Shown: positions 1 to 9,464, counted from the first letter of the stretch. The stretch: 64,000 nt of DNA from JANQIO01 sp043585095 (GCA_043585095.1 CP121321.1:868001-932000); one strand, 5' to 3'. Notes: generated by a model from the sequence alone, not told the origin. Translations and numbers: made by a program.

Positions 1-283
1 GCAACGCGGCCATGCGGCCGCTGCCGGCACGGCGCAATAACTCCATTTGCCACAGCCTGTGGCTGGCATGTAGCCAACCTTCTGCTCTCAAGGCATTGTG
101 CAGATTGGTGGCGCTAACGTGGGGTCGCTGCCACTGGTCGTAGTGGATAAAGGTAGGGTCGGTAATCCCGGGCAGGGTTTGATGACCCGTTGCAGGTAGC
201 GATGCCCGTAGCAGGCCCCACACTGCGATGAGGCCAACGAGTATTAATAACAGTAGCGCGAATAGTGCTCGCTTCAGCGTCAT
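1..283 (-). CDS. Penicillin acylase family protein, N-terminal part (cut by window edge)
   Basis: Reading leftwards from the ATG at 283-281 gives 94 codons that run off the window. The protein starts with a short basic N-region and a hydrophobic segment (about residues 5-26), so it is exported or membrane anchored. It continues with an HASHRLWQME-type motif followed by RRAGSGRMA (about residues 74-93). This matches the first part of S45 (Ntn-hydrolase) penicillin/acyl-homoserine-lactone acylases, where this segment precedes the autoprocessed core. The ATG lies one base after the stop of the upstream tetR gene, so the two are probably cotranscribed. The catalytic serine and spacer peptide lie outside the window, so the substrate cannot be judged. 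The family call is fairly sure from the RLWQMEL..R..GR pattern. Confidence 0.72.
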   Translation of the reverse strand, partial: MTLKRALFALLLLILVGLIAVWGLLRASLPATGHQTLPGITDPTFIHYDQWQRPHVSATNLHNALRAEGWLHASHRLWQMELLRRAGSGRMAAL

Positions 284-284
284 A

Positions 285-962
285 TCAGGCGCGCTTAAGC
301 CCTAGCGCCCAGCCAATTTGACGTCGTAGCAAGCGTTCGATGCGATCGCGATCGATGGTTTCCGGCGGCTGCAGTAACGCCTCGTATTCCAGTCGGGTAA
401 TCGTGTCCAGCAGCAGTGCAGCATCGATTTCCGGATCCTTTTTGTTAAAGCGTTTACACAGATCAATCAGTGGAGATAGCAGGCTTGCCCTGTGGTCTTC
501 AGCGAGCTCGCGCAGCTCGGGTACCTGCGGCACGCTGCCGAAAAACGCTTGTTCAACCGCCAGCCCTGCCGGTGTCTCGATTACCCCTTGTAGCAATATA
601 GCGGTGGCACGTCGCGACAGGTTTTCACAAATTTCCTCGCGCACGCTGCGCTTGCGTAGCTCAGCCCAGCTAAAGCCATGCAGATAATCGAAGAGGTCGG
701 CCCAGATTTGATCGTTGGTTGGTCGGCTGCGATGGCAGAACAGCTCAAAGGCCTGCAGGATCAGGCTGTCGATGTCTTTAAAATAGTACGTCGTTAACGA
801 GACCTGTACGTCTGCCTCGGCGGCGACAGAGCGGTGGGTAATGCCCCGCAGCCCCTCTCTGGCGATGACGTTCAGTGCGCCTTCCAGGATCAATGCACGA
901 GTCTGCTCACCCTTGCGGCGGCGCCCGCCCGCTTGACCCTTGTTCGGCTTTAGCTGCGTCAT
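285..962 (-). CDS. TetR/AcrR family transcriptional regulator
   Basis: A 225-residue protein with a basic N-terminal extension and then a TetR DNA-binding domain (about residues 18-65: TRALILEGALNVIAREGLRG, ITHRSVAAEADV, TTYYFKDIDSLI), the standard helix-turn-helix with its following YYxFxDKxxL-type helix. The C-terminal ligand domain is not informative from sequence. It is divergent from the PLP decarboxylase/MFS pair and one base upstream of the penicillin-acylase gene on the same strand. A repressor controlling itself, the acylase and the divergent pair is the simplest reading. The intergenic region holds small palindromes that could be its operator. The effector is unknown. Confidence 0.88.
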   Translation of the reverse strand: MTQLKPNKGQAGGRRRKGEQTRALILEGALNVIAREGLRGITHRSVAAEADVQVSLTTYYFKDIDSLILQAFELFCHRSRPTNDQIWADLFDYLHGFSWAELRKRSVREEICENLSRRATAILLQGVIETPAGLAVEQAFFGSVPQVPELRELAEDHRASLLSPLIDLCKRFNKKDPEIDAALLLDTITRLEYEALLQPPETIDRDRIERLLRRQIGWALGLKRA

Positions 963-997
963 TTGAGTGTCATTCCCGCTTTGCGCTGTGTTGCATT

Positions 998-1020
998 ATT
1001 TGCACAAATGTACAATATTG
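998..1020. promoter_or_regulatory. Candidate operator palindromes between tetR and the decarboxylase gene
   Basis: Within the 193-base divergent intergenic region there is ATTTG-CA-CAAAT (998-1009), overlapped by TGTACA (1009-1014) and the palindrome CAATATTG (1013-1020). Clustered dyads 36-58 bases upstream of a tetR start are typical of autoregulatory operators. No binding is shown, and short AT-rich palindromes can occur by chance. Confidence 0.35.
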
Positions 1021-1155
1021 GGTTGGCAGCATCTACCTCCGTCAACGCCTTGGTTGGCTTCCCACTTCATGAAAATTGAGGTCCCGAGAGAGATAGCTTG
1101 AGCAGCTAGCCTACAACCCGCTGCGCGCAATAGTCGTATAAATTCGGAGAGTTAT

Positions 1156-2598
1156 ATGAAGTTTCCCAGCACAGGCCAAGCCGCCGACGCATTGCTGAAC
1201 CAATTGAACGCGCGTAAGCAAAACGATGTGCCCTGGGAGGAGGGGCGGGTATTTGCTTATGTCTATGACGCTGGGGAAGAGGCAAAGCAGCTTTTAAAGG
1301 ATGCCTTCACGTCCTACCTTACAGAAAACGGCCTGGATCCAACCAGCTTTCCCAGCTGCATGGAACTTGAAAAAGACGTGATCGGCATGGCCGTTGATCT
1401 GCTCAACGGCGGTGATGACGCAACGGGCACATTCACATCGGGCGGCACAGAGAGCATTTTGCTGTCGCTGAAGACCACGCGGGATTACTACCGGGACGTC
1501 AAGCCAGAGATCAAGACGCCAGAGATTCTGATGCCCACTACCGCGCATCCGGCCTTCCATAAGGCCTGTCACTATTTTGATCTGAAGGCCGTGTTAGTCG
1601 ATGTGGACGACGATTTTCGGGCGATTCCTGAGAAAATGGAGGCGGCGATCACGCCAAACACCATACTGATGGTGGGCTCCGCGCCTTCCTACGCGCACGG
1701 TGCGATAGATCCTATCGAAGCGCTGGGGCAAATAGCGTTGCGACACGACTTGCGTTTACATGTGGACGCCTGCGTCGGTGGGATGTATCTACCATTTGCC
1801 CGCGAGCTGGGTTACGACATTCCAGAATTCGACCTGGGTGTGCCCGGCGTGACCCAGTTGTCTATGGACTTCCATAAGTGGGGCTACGCCGCCAAAGGCG
1901 CGAGTTGCATTCTCTACAAAGATCGCGCGATTCGTCGCTACCAGATTTTCTCCTATGCCAACTGGACCGGGTATGCGGTGATTAATCCGGGTATTACATC
2001 GACGAAAAGTGGCGGGCCGGTTGCCGCTTGCTGGGCAATTCTCAATCACCTTGGCAAGGAGGGCTATTTGCGTCTGGTCGATGAGAGTCAGAAGGCCACA
2101 GCCAGGATTCTGGATGCCGTAGCGGCGATAGAAGGCATGGAGGTGATGGGCGACCCCAGGGTCAACATGATTGCGATTCGCGCCATAGATTTCGATATCT
2201 TCCCGCTGGCTGAAGAAATGAAAAACCGTGGCTGGTACATTCAGCCCCAGTTCGGTTACGCCAATTCAACTGAGAACCTGCATCTCTCGGTGGGTTATCA
2301 CAACGCGAAAGCAGTCGATGAGTTTGTTCTCGATCTGACTGAGGTCGCGCACAGCACGCGCCAGGCGCAGCTAGGTCAAGATCGCTTTGTGTTGGCTGAT
2401 GAACTGAGGGAGTTCATTGTCAATTCAGGGCCGGAAGTGATGGACCAATTAGGCGACATCATGGGCGACGGCAGTGAACTGCCTGAGAGCATGGTCGAGA
2501 TCAATAACATACTCAATGCGCTGCCCGCGGATAGCCGCGAAATGCTGTTGGGCGAATATGTAAACAGGCTCTATAACCCGGAAAAGTCCTCCGGTTGA
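1156..2598 (+). CDS. PLP-dependent decarboxylase/lyase, sphingosine-1-phosphate-lyase-like (group II)
   Basis: A 480-residue fold-type I PLP enzyme. Visible landmarks are TFTSGGTES (about 92-100, phosphate/cofactor loop), HVDACVGG (202-209, with the PLP-ring aspartate) and DFHKWGYAAKG (238-248), in which K241 is the predicted Schiff-base lysine. The HKWGYAAKG block resembles sphingosine/sphinganine-1-phosphate lyases (HKYGYAPKG in eukaryotes) more than glutamate decarboxylases, although bacterial members also act on amino acids. No membrane segment is seen. A GGAGAG ribosome site precedes the ATG. It is followed after 16 bases by an MFS transporter, probably the same operon and perhaps controlled by the divergent TetR. 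The substrate is unknown; a phosphorylated long-chain base or an amino acid are both possible. Confidence 0.78.
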   Translation: MKFPSTGQAADALLNQLNARKQNDVPWEEGRVFAYVYDAGEEAKQLLKDAFTSYLTENGLDPTSFPSCMELEKDVIGMAVDLLNGGDDATGTFTSGGTESILLSLKTTRDYYRDVKPEIKTPEILMPTTAHPAFHKACHYFDLKAVLVDVDDDFRAIPEKMEAAITPNTILMVGSAPSYAHGAIDPIEALGQIALRHDLRLHVDACVGGMYLPFARELGYDIPEFDLGVPGVTQLSMDFHKWGYAAKGASCILYKDRAIRRYQIFSYANWTGYAVINPGITSTKSGGPVAACWAILNHLGKEGYLRLVDESQKATARILDAVAAIEGMEVMGDPRVNMIAIRAIDFDIFPLAEEMKNRGWYIQPQFGYANSTENLHLSVGYHNAKAVDEFVLDLTEVAHSTRQAQLGQDRFVLADELREFIVNSGPEVMDQLGDIMGDGSELPESMVEINNILNALPADSREMLLGEYVNRLYNPEKSSG

Positions 2599-2614
2599 TC
2601 TGACTCTGACAGCC

Positions 2615-3859
2615 ATGATCTCGATGTTTGGACAGCGGCGCTGGCAACTCTCGCTGGTGCTGATGGTGACCTTTTTTATCGGTTTCATGGACCGAATCAA
2701 CATCACCTTCGCGCTGCCGCTGATGGCAGAAGAGTTCGCCTGGACGTCGGCTGAGACGCAGTACTACGGCTCACTTTTGATGGGGCTGTTCTACGGTGCC
2801 TATGGCCTGGCAAATATTGTGCTGTCGCCCTTTGCCGCGCGGCTGGGCCCTCGGCGCAGCCTGATGGTCATTGTCTGCCTGTGGTCAGTGTTTACCGCTG
2901 TGGGAGCGTTGGTTAGCCAATGGATATTGTTGCTGTTAGCCAGCCGCGTATTGCTGGGTTTGAGCGAAGGCGTCCACGTGCCGATGATGACCCTCGCTAC
3001 CAAGACCTGGTTTCCCCTTGAAGAGCGGGCCCGGGCCAATTCCATAATCGTCGCCGGCATTTTCCTCGCCATTTTGCTGTCCCCTCTGCTGTTAGTGCCC
3101 TTAATGGGCGCTTATGGTTGGCGCTCGGGATTTTTGTTGCTGGCCGTAGCGGGCGCTCTGGTGAGCTTGCCCCTAATCTGGCGCTTTGTGCACGATAGGC
3201 CCGCTGAGCATCCAGCGATTGATGCCAGCGAAGTCGCTTTTATAGCGGCGGGGCGTGAGCGCGAGGGCAGGGAGGAAAAATCCGGACAACTGCTGGCGAC
3301 CTTGTTTACCCAGCCACGGTTCCTGCTGTTTTTTTGTATTGGCGTACTCAACAATTTGCTGTCTATCGGATTAACGAGCTGGTTACCGACCTATTTCACT
3401 AACACCCGCGGCATTGCCTATGGCGACATCGCGTTGCTAGTCGCAGCACCTTACGCGTTTTCTCTGTTGGGCATCGCGCTGTGGTCTTATCTGGGTGACC
3501 GCTATGCGATCCGTTCGCTGTTGGCTGGCCTCGGTTTTGTGGGTGCGGGTGTGTCCATTTTTGTTGCGCTGGATGCCGAGAACCTCACGACAGTCGTTAT
3601 CTGTATGACGGCAGCCGTCTTTTGTATCTCTGCATTTACGGCCAGTGAATTTGCGTTGGTACAACGGATATTACCCATGGATCAGTTTGCACCGGCGATG
3701 GGTTTTTACAACGGTGCCTCGGCACTCATTGGGGGTGGCCTGGGGCCTGCGTTGATGTCACCGCTGATTGGCGGTGGCCAGGGTACGTGGATAATCACGG
3801 TCATTGCGGTAGTGAACGCGTTGCTGTTGTTACAGTTCTATCGGATGGTTCGCTACTAA
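2615..3859 (+). CDS. MFS transporter (anion:cation symporter-like)
   Basis: A 414-residue major-facilitator protein with about 12 hydrophobic segments. The N-half has FMDRINITFALPLMAEEF in the first transmembrane region and loop 2-3 residues of the type FAARLGPRRS. This D-R-x-N pattern in TM1 is typical of the anion:cation symporter branch, which moves organic acids and sugar acids. An alternative start is the second ATG three codons in (2624). It sits 16 bases after the PLP decarboxylase gene and probably imports that enzyme's substrate or exports its product. The substrate cannot be derived from the sequence. Confidence 0.85.
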   Translation: MISMFGQRRWQLSLVLMVTFFIGFMDRINITFALPLMAEEFAWTSAETQYYGSLLMGLFYGAYGLANIVLSPFAARLGPRRSLMVIVCLWSVFTAVGALVSQWILLLLASRVLLGLSEGVHVPMMTLATKTWFPLEERARANSIIVAGIFLAILLSPLLLVPLMGAYGWRSGFLLLAVAGALVSLPLIWRFVHDRPAEHPAIDASEVAFIAAGREREGREEKSGQLLATLFTQPRFLLFFCIGVLNNLLSIGLTSWLPTYFTNTRGIAYGDIALLVAAPYAFSLLGIALWSYLGDRYAIRSLLAGLGFVGAGVSIFVALDAENLTTVVICMTAAVFCISAFTASEFALVQRILPMDQFAPAMGFYNGASALIGGGLGPALMSPLIGGGQGTWIITVIAVVNALLLLQFYRMVRY

Positions 3860-4068
3860 ACCCCGGTGTATCCTGCTCTACATATCTACGATCATTCCTA
3901 CTGTTTTAATGAGTAGCCAGCGCCAGCCGCTTACAAGCCCCCTGCTTATTGTGAAGGCACTGCCTGCTGTAAAGCGACTGCTTGTTGCAAAAGTGGGGCG
4001 GCTTATTTTTACATCGCATTGATGAGGCCTTTGCTATCAAGCGGTTGTCGGCTCAAGGTTGGGTTTCC

Positions 4069-4863
4069 CTAGCCTCCGAGCCCCATCATTTCCACGATGC
4101 CATGGCTGTGCCCTGCGGTATAGCCGCCGTCGGCAACAATCGCTTGGCCGGTAACGAACGACGCTTCATCTGAGGCGAGGAACAGGGCCACATTGGCCAT
4201 TTCCTCCGGGCGCCCGAAACGGCCCAGTTTTGTCTGCAATTGAATATCGGCTTTTACCTCGGCCATGAAGTCCTGATTTAATACCGCATCAAACATAGGT
4301 GTTTCGATAAAGCCGGGGCACAGCGCGTTGCAGCGGATGCCCAGACGTCCGTAGTCAATCGCAATGTTTTTGCTCAGATTGACAACACCGGCTTTTGAGG
4401 CGTTGTAGGAGCTTCCGCCCTCGGTGGCCACAACACCTTCACAGCTAGCGATGGTGACAATACTGCCGCTGCGCTGCGCCATCATTTGTGGCAGAACGGC
4501 CTTGGTAGAGTAGAATGTCCCGGTAAGGTTGATATCAATCACACGTTTCCAGGCGTCTTCCTCGACCATATGAACGGGTCCCGCATCGCCCACGCCGGCC
4601 GATGTGACCAACACGTCAATTGACCCGAACGCCCCTAACGCTTCGGCAATTGCCGCTTGCTGATCCGCCAGACTGAACACATCGACTTGACGAAACAGCT
4701 GACGCTCAGTCAGCGCTTCAATTTCCTGCCAGTGCTCCGAAGGCTTCAGGTCCAAGCCCATCACTGCTGCGCCTTCCTGGGCAAAGCGCTTCGCGCACGC
4801 CAGTCCAATACCGGATGCTGCACCGGTGATCACTGCGACTTTGTTGTATAACCGTTCACTCAT
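4069..4863 (-). CDS. SDR family NAD(P)-dependent oxidoreductase
   Basis: A 264-residue classical short-chain dehydrogenase. It has the Rossmann glycine motif TGAASGIG (about 14-21), an acidic residue after beta-2 (GLDLKPSE) that favours NAD over NADP, TSAGVGD in place of the usual NNAG, a serine in TIASCEG, and the catalytic YNASK (tyrosine and lysine). PGFIETPM follows the active site as usual. The cysteine in the IASCEG block is unusual but not catalytic. It is transcribed alone, convergent with the MFS gene and divergent from fadE. It probably oxidises a hydroxy-lipid, steroid or sugar alcohol; the substrate is not assignable. Confidence 0.88.
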   Translation of the reverse strand: MSERLYNKVAVITGAASGIGLACAKRFAQEGAAVMGLDLKPSEHWQEIEALTERQLFRQVDVFSLADQQAAIAEALGAFGSIDVLVTSAGVGDAGPVHMVEEDAWKRVIDINLTGTFYSTKAVLPQMMAQRSGSIVTIASCEGVVATEGGSSYNASKAGVVNLSKNIAIDYGRLGIRCNALCPGFIETPMFDAVLNQDFMAEVKADIQLQTKLGRFGRPEEMANVALFLASDEASFVTGQAIVADGGYTAGHSHGIVEMMGLGG

Positions 4864-5012
4864 GGCATGTTCTCTTCGTCAAAAAAACCAGGGCATGTCG
4901 TCGTTAATCCTCGACTAAACAGGCGGCAGCACTATTGTGTAGGGCGGGCAAACCCGTGTTTAGAGTAGAGAGTAGCAGCGCTCTTGCGATGAGGCGCTGA
5001 CACAAACCTTTG

Positions 5013-5063
5013 CTCTCATCCGGACACTACTCTCATCTAGATCCCGCTCTCATCCAGAAACTA
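5013..5063. repeat. Three direct repeats with exact 17-base period (CTCTCATC core)
   Basis: CTCTCATC occurs at 5013-5020, 5030-5037 and 5047-5054, exactly 17 bases apart. Full units are CTCTCATCCGGACACTA, CTCTCATCTAGATCCCG and CTCTCATCCAGAAACTA. Units 1 and 3 are most alike. The array sits in the 473-base intergenic region between the SDR gene and fadE (4864-5336), which otherwise holds no gene I can support. Iteron-like spacing suggests regulator binding on successive helical faces, but a simple tandem duplication is also possible. Confidence 0.6.
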
Positions 5064-5336
5064 CATTCAAGGAAAGCTGCTGCGCCAGCCATGTACCCAT
5101 CAGGCGCTTGCCTACCAGTATAAGCAGTAAACTGCGCAGCTTCTAAGCGACTGTCACAGTATCTTTAAACCCTGGCGTAGCTGCTGCTCTAACTTCCAGT
5201 CCCAGCTTTATATTTCCCTCACTAGTTGGCATGAAAGCGGCCTGAGCCTGACAGCGATTCAAGACGCTTTAAACGCAGCCTGGATTTAAAGGTCTATACT
5301 TGTCATTGCATCCAATGCTTTTTAGGAGTGAATACC

Positions 5337-7832
5337 ATGAGCGTTATTCTTCTGTTGGCTTGCGCGCTGACTCTGCTGTACCTGGGAGTGGGAGCGACAA
5401 ACGCAGCTATCGCCCTGGTGGCCACTGCGGTGCTGGGTGTATTTCTTGATAATGGTGCTTTCGCAAGCGTCTTCTCCGGTGGTGCGCTTCTGGCACTGAT
5501 GCTTTTGTTATTGCTTCCCAATGTGCTGCGTCGGGAGCGCATCAGCCGCCCTCTGTTGGGTTGGGTGCGGGGTATGCTGCCAAAGCTGTCAGATACCGAG
5601 GCCGAGGCGCTCAAATCGGGTAGTGTAGATTGGGACGGCGAGCTGTTTTCCGGCCACCCCAACTGGCAGCGACTGCTGGACACGCCTCACGCCCTACTCA
5701 GCGAAGAAGAGCAGGCGTTTATCGACGGTCCGGTTGAAGAGCTCTGCGCCATGATAGATGACTGGCGCATCACCAATGAATTGTTTGACCTGCCCGAAGA
5801 GGTCTGGGCCTTTGTGCGTAGCAAGGGCTTTTTCGGCCTTGTTATCCCCACGGAGTTTGGCGGCATGGGATTTTCCCAGTCTGCCCACTCTGAAATCGTG
5901 ATGAAGCTCTCCACCCGCAGCGTTTCTGCGGCAGTAACCGTCATGGTGCCCAACTCACTGGGACCCGGCGAGCTTTTGATGGAGTACGGCACCGATGCGC
6001 AGAAGCAGCACTACCTGCCGCGGCTCGCCGGTGGCGAGGATATTCCCTGTTTTGCGCTGACCTCTCCGGTTGCCGGAAGTGATGCGGGGGCGATTCCCGA
6101 CAAGGGTATTGTCTGCATGGGGGACTGGAATGGTGAGCAGGTGCTGGGCCTGAAAGTCACTTGGAATAAGCGCTATATCACGCTGGCGCCGGTGGCGACC
6201 CTGATCGGTCTTGCGATCAAGGTCTACGATCCTGAAAGTCTTCTGGGAGGTGAGGAAACCGTCGGCGTCACCTGCGTTATGGTGCCCCACGATCTGCCCG
6301 GGGTGAACAGCGGTACTCGACACATGCCTATGAACACCGTGTTTATGAATGGCCCCACCTGGGGTACAGACGTGTTTATTCCCATGGACCAGGTAATAGG
6401 CGGTCAGGACATGCTTGGCAAAGGCTGGACCATGCTGCTGGAGTGTCTGTCCATTGGTCGCTCGGTGTCGCTGCCGGCACTGTCTGCCGGCGCCGGCAAG
6501 GTCGCCAGCCTTGGAACCGGCGCCTACGCCGCCGTGCGCGAGCAGTTTGGTCGGTCCATCGATCAGTTTGAAGGCGTACAGGAAGCGCTGGAGCCTATCG
6601 CCGGGTATAGCTACATGATGGACGCAGCTCGCCTGTTGACTACGTCGATGTTGGATCGCGGCGTGCGCCCGGCGGTGCCCTCGGCTCTGCTGAAATACCG
6701 CAACACGGACCTGATGCGAACCATTATTAACCACGCCATGGACGTTGTCGCCGGACGCGGTGTCATTACCGGTCCACGCAATTTTATGTCTCGCGCCTAT
6801 CAGGCCGTGCCGATCGCCATTACCGTCGAGGGCGCCAATATTCTCACTCGAAGCTTGATGGTATTTGGGCAGGGCGCTATTCGCTGTCACCCGTATATTG
6901 TCGAGGAAATTGAAGCCGCTGGCATGGAGGACCAAACTGCAGCGGTTGAGAAGCTGGATTCGGTTTTCTTCCGCCATATCGGCCACACCACGCGCAACAT
7001 TCTGCGCAGCCTATTGCTGGGGCTGAGCTTCGGTCGGCTGGAAAAGGTTCCGTCCAAGGGCGGGCTGCAGGCCTATTACAGGCAGTTGTCCCGTTTTGCC
7101 GCGGCTTACTCGCTACTGACTGATGTGACCCTGCTTTCCATTGGCGGCGGCTTGAAAGCACGACAGCGCCTATCGGGGCGCATGGCGGACTGCCTGGTCC
7201 AGCTCTACTATGCTTCTGCCGTGATTAAGCAATGGCATGAGGAGGGCTATCCGGAGTCAGAGCGTGTGCTGGTGGAATGGTGCCTGCAAACCTGCTTGCA
7301 CAACTTGCAGCAGCATATGCGTGAACTGATAGACAACTTCCCGGTATCCGCCCTGCGCTGGCCCTTGCGACTGGTGGTTTTCCCGCTTGGCTGCCGCGGT
7401 CTGCGCGGCCCGGATGACGCGCTGGGTGCGAAGGTCGCGGCCAGCATTGCGGAGGCGGGTCCAGCCCGGGATCGCATCGTTCGCGGCGCCTATATCAGCG
7501 AAGATCCTACAGACGCTCTAGGGCGCGTGTTAAACGCTTGGCGGCTTGCCAACGCTACCCAGGACATTCGCGATAACTTACACGACGCTATCCGCAAGCA
7601 GGACCCTGATGACCTCGACGGTATCGCCCTGTTAATGGGGCACCAGCGGGAAGAACTAGTGAATTGGGCGGTGAGCAAAAATATTGTCAGCGAAGAGGAC
7701 CGTGAGCCGCTGCAGGAAGCCCTAACTGCATTGTACGACGTGATTCGCGTCGATGCGTTCGACGCCGCGGGTATTAAGGAAATGGCGGTTGCCGTGGATG
7801 GCAAGCGCCATGTTGTCGAGCGTGGCTCATAG
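5337..7832 (+). CDS. fadE: Acyl-CoA dehydrogenase, FadE type
   Basis: An 831-residue FAD enzyme catalysing the first step of fatty-acid beta-oxidation, close to the roughly 815-residue E. coli FadE rather than the 380-residue soluble enzymes. Two hydrophobic segments (about residues 2-30 and 40-60) anchor it to the inner membrane. The dehydrogenase core has FFGLVIPTEFGGMG, CFALTSPVAGSDA and the ITVEGANILTRS block carrying the presumed catalytic glutamate, and a long C-terminal FadE extension follows. The ATG at 5337 is chosen because AGGAG at 5324-5328 lies at correct spacing; an in-frame GTG at 5328 overlaps that site. A -10-like TATACT lies at 5295-5300. The 17-base direct repeats upstream may be regulatory. 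Confidence 0.93.
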   Translation: MSVILLLACALTLLYLGVGATNAAIALVATAVLGVFLDNGAFASVFSGGALLALMLLLLLPNVLRRERISRPLLGWVRGMLPKLSDTEAEALKSGSVDWDGELFSGHPNWQRLLDTPHALLSEEEQAFIDGPVEELCAMIDDWRITNELFDLPEEVWAFVRSKGFFGLVIPTEFGGMGFSQSAHSEIVMKLSTRSVSAAVTVMVPNSLGPGELLMEYGTDAQKQHYLPRLAGGEDIPCFALTSPVAGSDAGAIPDKGIVCMGDWNGEQVLGLKVTWNKRYITLAPVATLIGLAIKVYDPESLLGGEETVGVTCVMVPHDLPGVNSGTRHMPMNTVFMNGPTWGTDVFIPMDQVIGGQDMLGKGWTMLLECLSIGRSVSLPALSAGAGKVASLGTGAYAAVREQFGRSIDQFEGVQEALEPIAGYSYMMDAARLLTTSMLDRGVRPAVPSALLKYRNTDLMRTIINHAMDVVAGRGVITGPRNFMSRAYQAVPIAITVEGANILTRSLMVFGQGAIRCHPYIVEEIEAAGMEDQTAAVEKLDSVFFRHIGHTTRNILRSLLLGLSFGRLEKVPSKGGLQAYYRQLSRFAAAYSLLTDVTLLSIGGGLKARQRLSGRMADCLVQLYYASAVIKQWHEEGYPESERVLVEWCLQTCLHNLQQHMRELIDNFPVSALRWPLRLVVFPLGCRGLRGPDDALGAKVAASIAEAGPARDRIVRGAYISEDPTDALGRVLNAWRLANATQDIRDNLHDAIRKQDPDDLDGIALLMGHQREELVNWAVSKNIVSEEDREPLQEALTALYDVIRVDAFDAAGIKEMAVAVDGKRHVVERGS

Positions 7833-8009
7833 GCGTTCTTAGCTGCGAACATGCAGCAGGCAAGAAGATTGCTATGACTGGGCGCCGGTGCAGGCTCCGT
7901 CCAGTGTGCCGTCAGCTTAAACGATGTTAGGTGGCGGGGAGTTTATGCTCCTCCGCCGTCGATCGCTTTAATAAACCGTGCACTGGGTCCTGAGGTCCAG
8001 CGCCTGCCA

Positions 8010-9281
8010 TCAGGCGCGGATTTCCTCGAATGCCTCATTTAAGCGAGCTTCTTCACCGAGCTTTTTAAGTGCTGACTTCTCGAGCTGTCGCACCCACTCA
8101 CGGCTAACGTGTAGCTGATCAGCCAGCTGTGCAAAGGTGCGCTGTGGACGTCCGTCCAGGCCCCAACGTCCGGTAATGACGGCTTGCTCGCGCTCCTCCA
8201 GCTTATCGATGTGCTGCCAGAGCAGCTGTGCCACGCTGGTGCGCTCTGTTTCCTCTACAGCGCGCTCTGAATCCGGATCCGGAATGCTGGATGCATGCCG
8301 CAGGTCATTCTCATCGGCTTCAGGGTGGTCTATAGAAACCGTGATGTTTGAGAGGCGACGCAGATCCCGGACTTTGTCAGGGTCGAAGCCGGTCTCCTCA
8401 GCCAATACGTCGGCTGCGGGGTCCTGGCCGGTTTTCTCAACATAGGCCATGCGGGCACGATGCACCTGATTAATTTCCTGCACCACGTGGGCGGGGTAGG
8501 TGATCAGGCTGCCTTTGCTCTCAGTCGCTCGCTGCAGATGCTGGTTGATCCAGGGGTAGGCATAGGTCGTGAAGCGATAGCCGCGGCTGAAGTCGAACTT
8601 CTCTGCGGCTCTGATCAAGCCGATGATGCCGTCCTGTACGAGATCGCGCTGCGGAATGCTCCGATTCGGGTGATCCCACGCTAATTTGTGTACTAGTCGG
8701 ATGTTGTGCATGACCAATTTGTCGCGTGCGTCCACGTAACCATCCAGCGCTCTTTTCAGGCGGCGGTTTGGCGTGTGGTCGCCGGCTGGCAGGTATCGGC
8801 GTCCCCACGCGGGCTGCCAGATACACATCGCATCTGCCATTAGATCCGGGATGGCCATGCCTTGACGACGCAAGTGAATCATTGCCAAACCCGTAACGAG
8901 TGTCGTCGGCCACGTCATCTCCGCAAACAATGCCATCAGTACCGGTGTTGTGGCTTTGGGCTGCCCTAACGCCTCCAAAAAACCCTGCATCTGCTCTGAC
9001 TGGCTGGCTTCAGGCAAAAATTCTACGATGTCTTTGCGTAACGTAAAGTAAAGGGATCGCGGGTCAAAGTCGTCGACGACGGGTGGGTTGTTCAAACAAG
9101 CGTCGCACAGGGATTTCACGAGCGCCCGGCCTTCTGGCTCATCCAGCAGCATGCGCATGCAGCGACGCGTGGATGCCCACTTGCGGAGGTCGAGAGCACG
9201 CTCCTGCTCTGCCTTGAGCAGCGGGAAGTGGCTGCTAGCCTCCAGGTAAAAATCAGTATCGGATGTCGTATCGTTAATCAT
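8010..9281 (-). CDS. RNA polymerase sigma-70 family factor, non-housekeeping, with unusual N-terminal insert
   Basis: A 423-residue sigma factor. Residues 9-30 (DFYLEASSHFPLLKAEQERAL) resemble the end of region 1.2. About 140 residues of unrecognised sequence (35-175) follow before region 2 begins: RDKLVMHNIRLVHKLA (186-201), DLVQDGIIGLIRAAEKFD (213-230) and GYRFTTYAYPWINQHLQRA (234-252). Region 3 covers about 255-310, and region 4.2 has the helix-turn-helix TFAQLADQLHVSREWVRQL (382-400). The region 2/4 sequences are RpoD/RpoS-like, but the length and the insert match none of RpoD, RpoS or RpoH. It is divergent from a MerR regulator with 183 bases between the start codons. That pairing recalls LitR/LitS-type light- or B12-responsive modules, although LitS is an ECF factor and this is not. 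Confidence 0.9.
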   Translation of the reverse strand: MINDTTSDTDFYLEASSHFPLLKAEQERALDLRKWASTRRCMRMLLDEPEGRALVKSLCDACLNNPPVVDDFDPRSLYFTLRKDIVEFLPEASQSEQMQGFLEALGQPKATTPVLMALFAEMTWPTTLVTGLAMIHLRRQGMAIPDLMADAMCIWQPAWGRRYLPAGDHTPNRRLKRALDGYVDARDKLVMHNIRLVHKLAWDHPNRSIPQRDLVQDGIIGLIRAAEKFDFSRGYRFTTYAYPWINQHLQRATESKGSLITYPAHVVQEINQVHRARMAYVEKTGQDPAADVLAEETGFDPDKVRDLRRLSNITVSIDHPEADENDLRHASSIPDPDSERAVEETERTSVAQLLWQHIDKLEEREQAVITGRWGLDGRPQRTFAQLADQLHVSREWVRQLEKSALKKLGEEARLNEAFEEIRA

Positions 9282-9464
9282 ATGCTACTTCTGACCATCA
9301 GTTGTGGTAGTTGTTCAATGTACGCGTCGGGAGAAGGAAAGATCTCAGCTGAACAGCATTTGTTCACAAAAAGGGGTAGTCAAAAGCCGAACAGTGGACT
9401 GAATATAAAGTAATAGCGTAACATATGCTAAACAGACACGAAAATATTGGTCGGAGAGTTGAAC

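Noticed and set aside
5955..6986. Minus-strand open frame of 343 residues inside fadE
   Set aside because: It is antisense to the conserved core of FadE, has His/Gly/Gln-rich low-complexity composition, and shows no domain or ribosome site.
7932..7956. GC hairpin between fadE and the sigma factor gene as a terminator
   Set aside because: GGCGGGGAG and CTCCTCCGCC pair with a bulge but no T-run follows on either strand.
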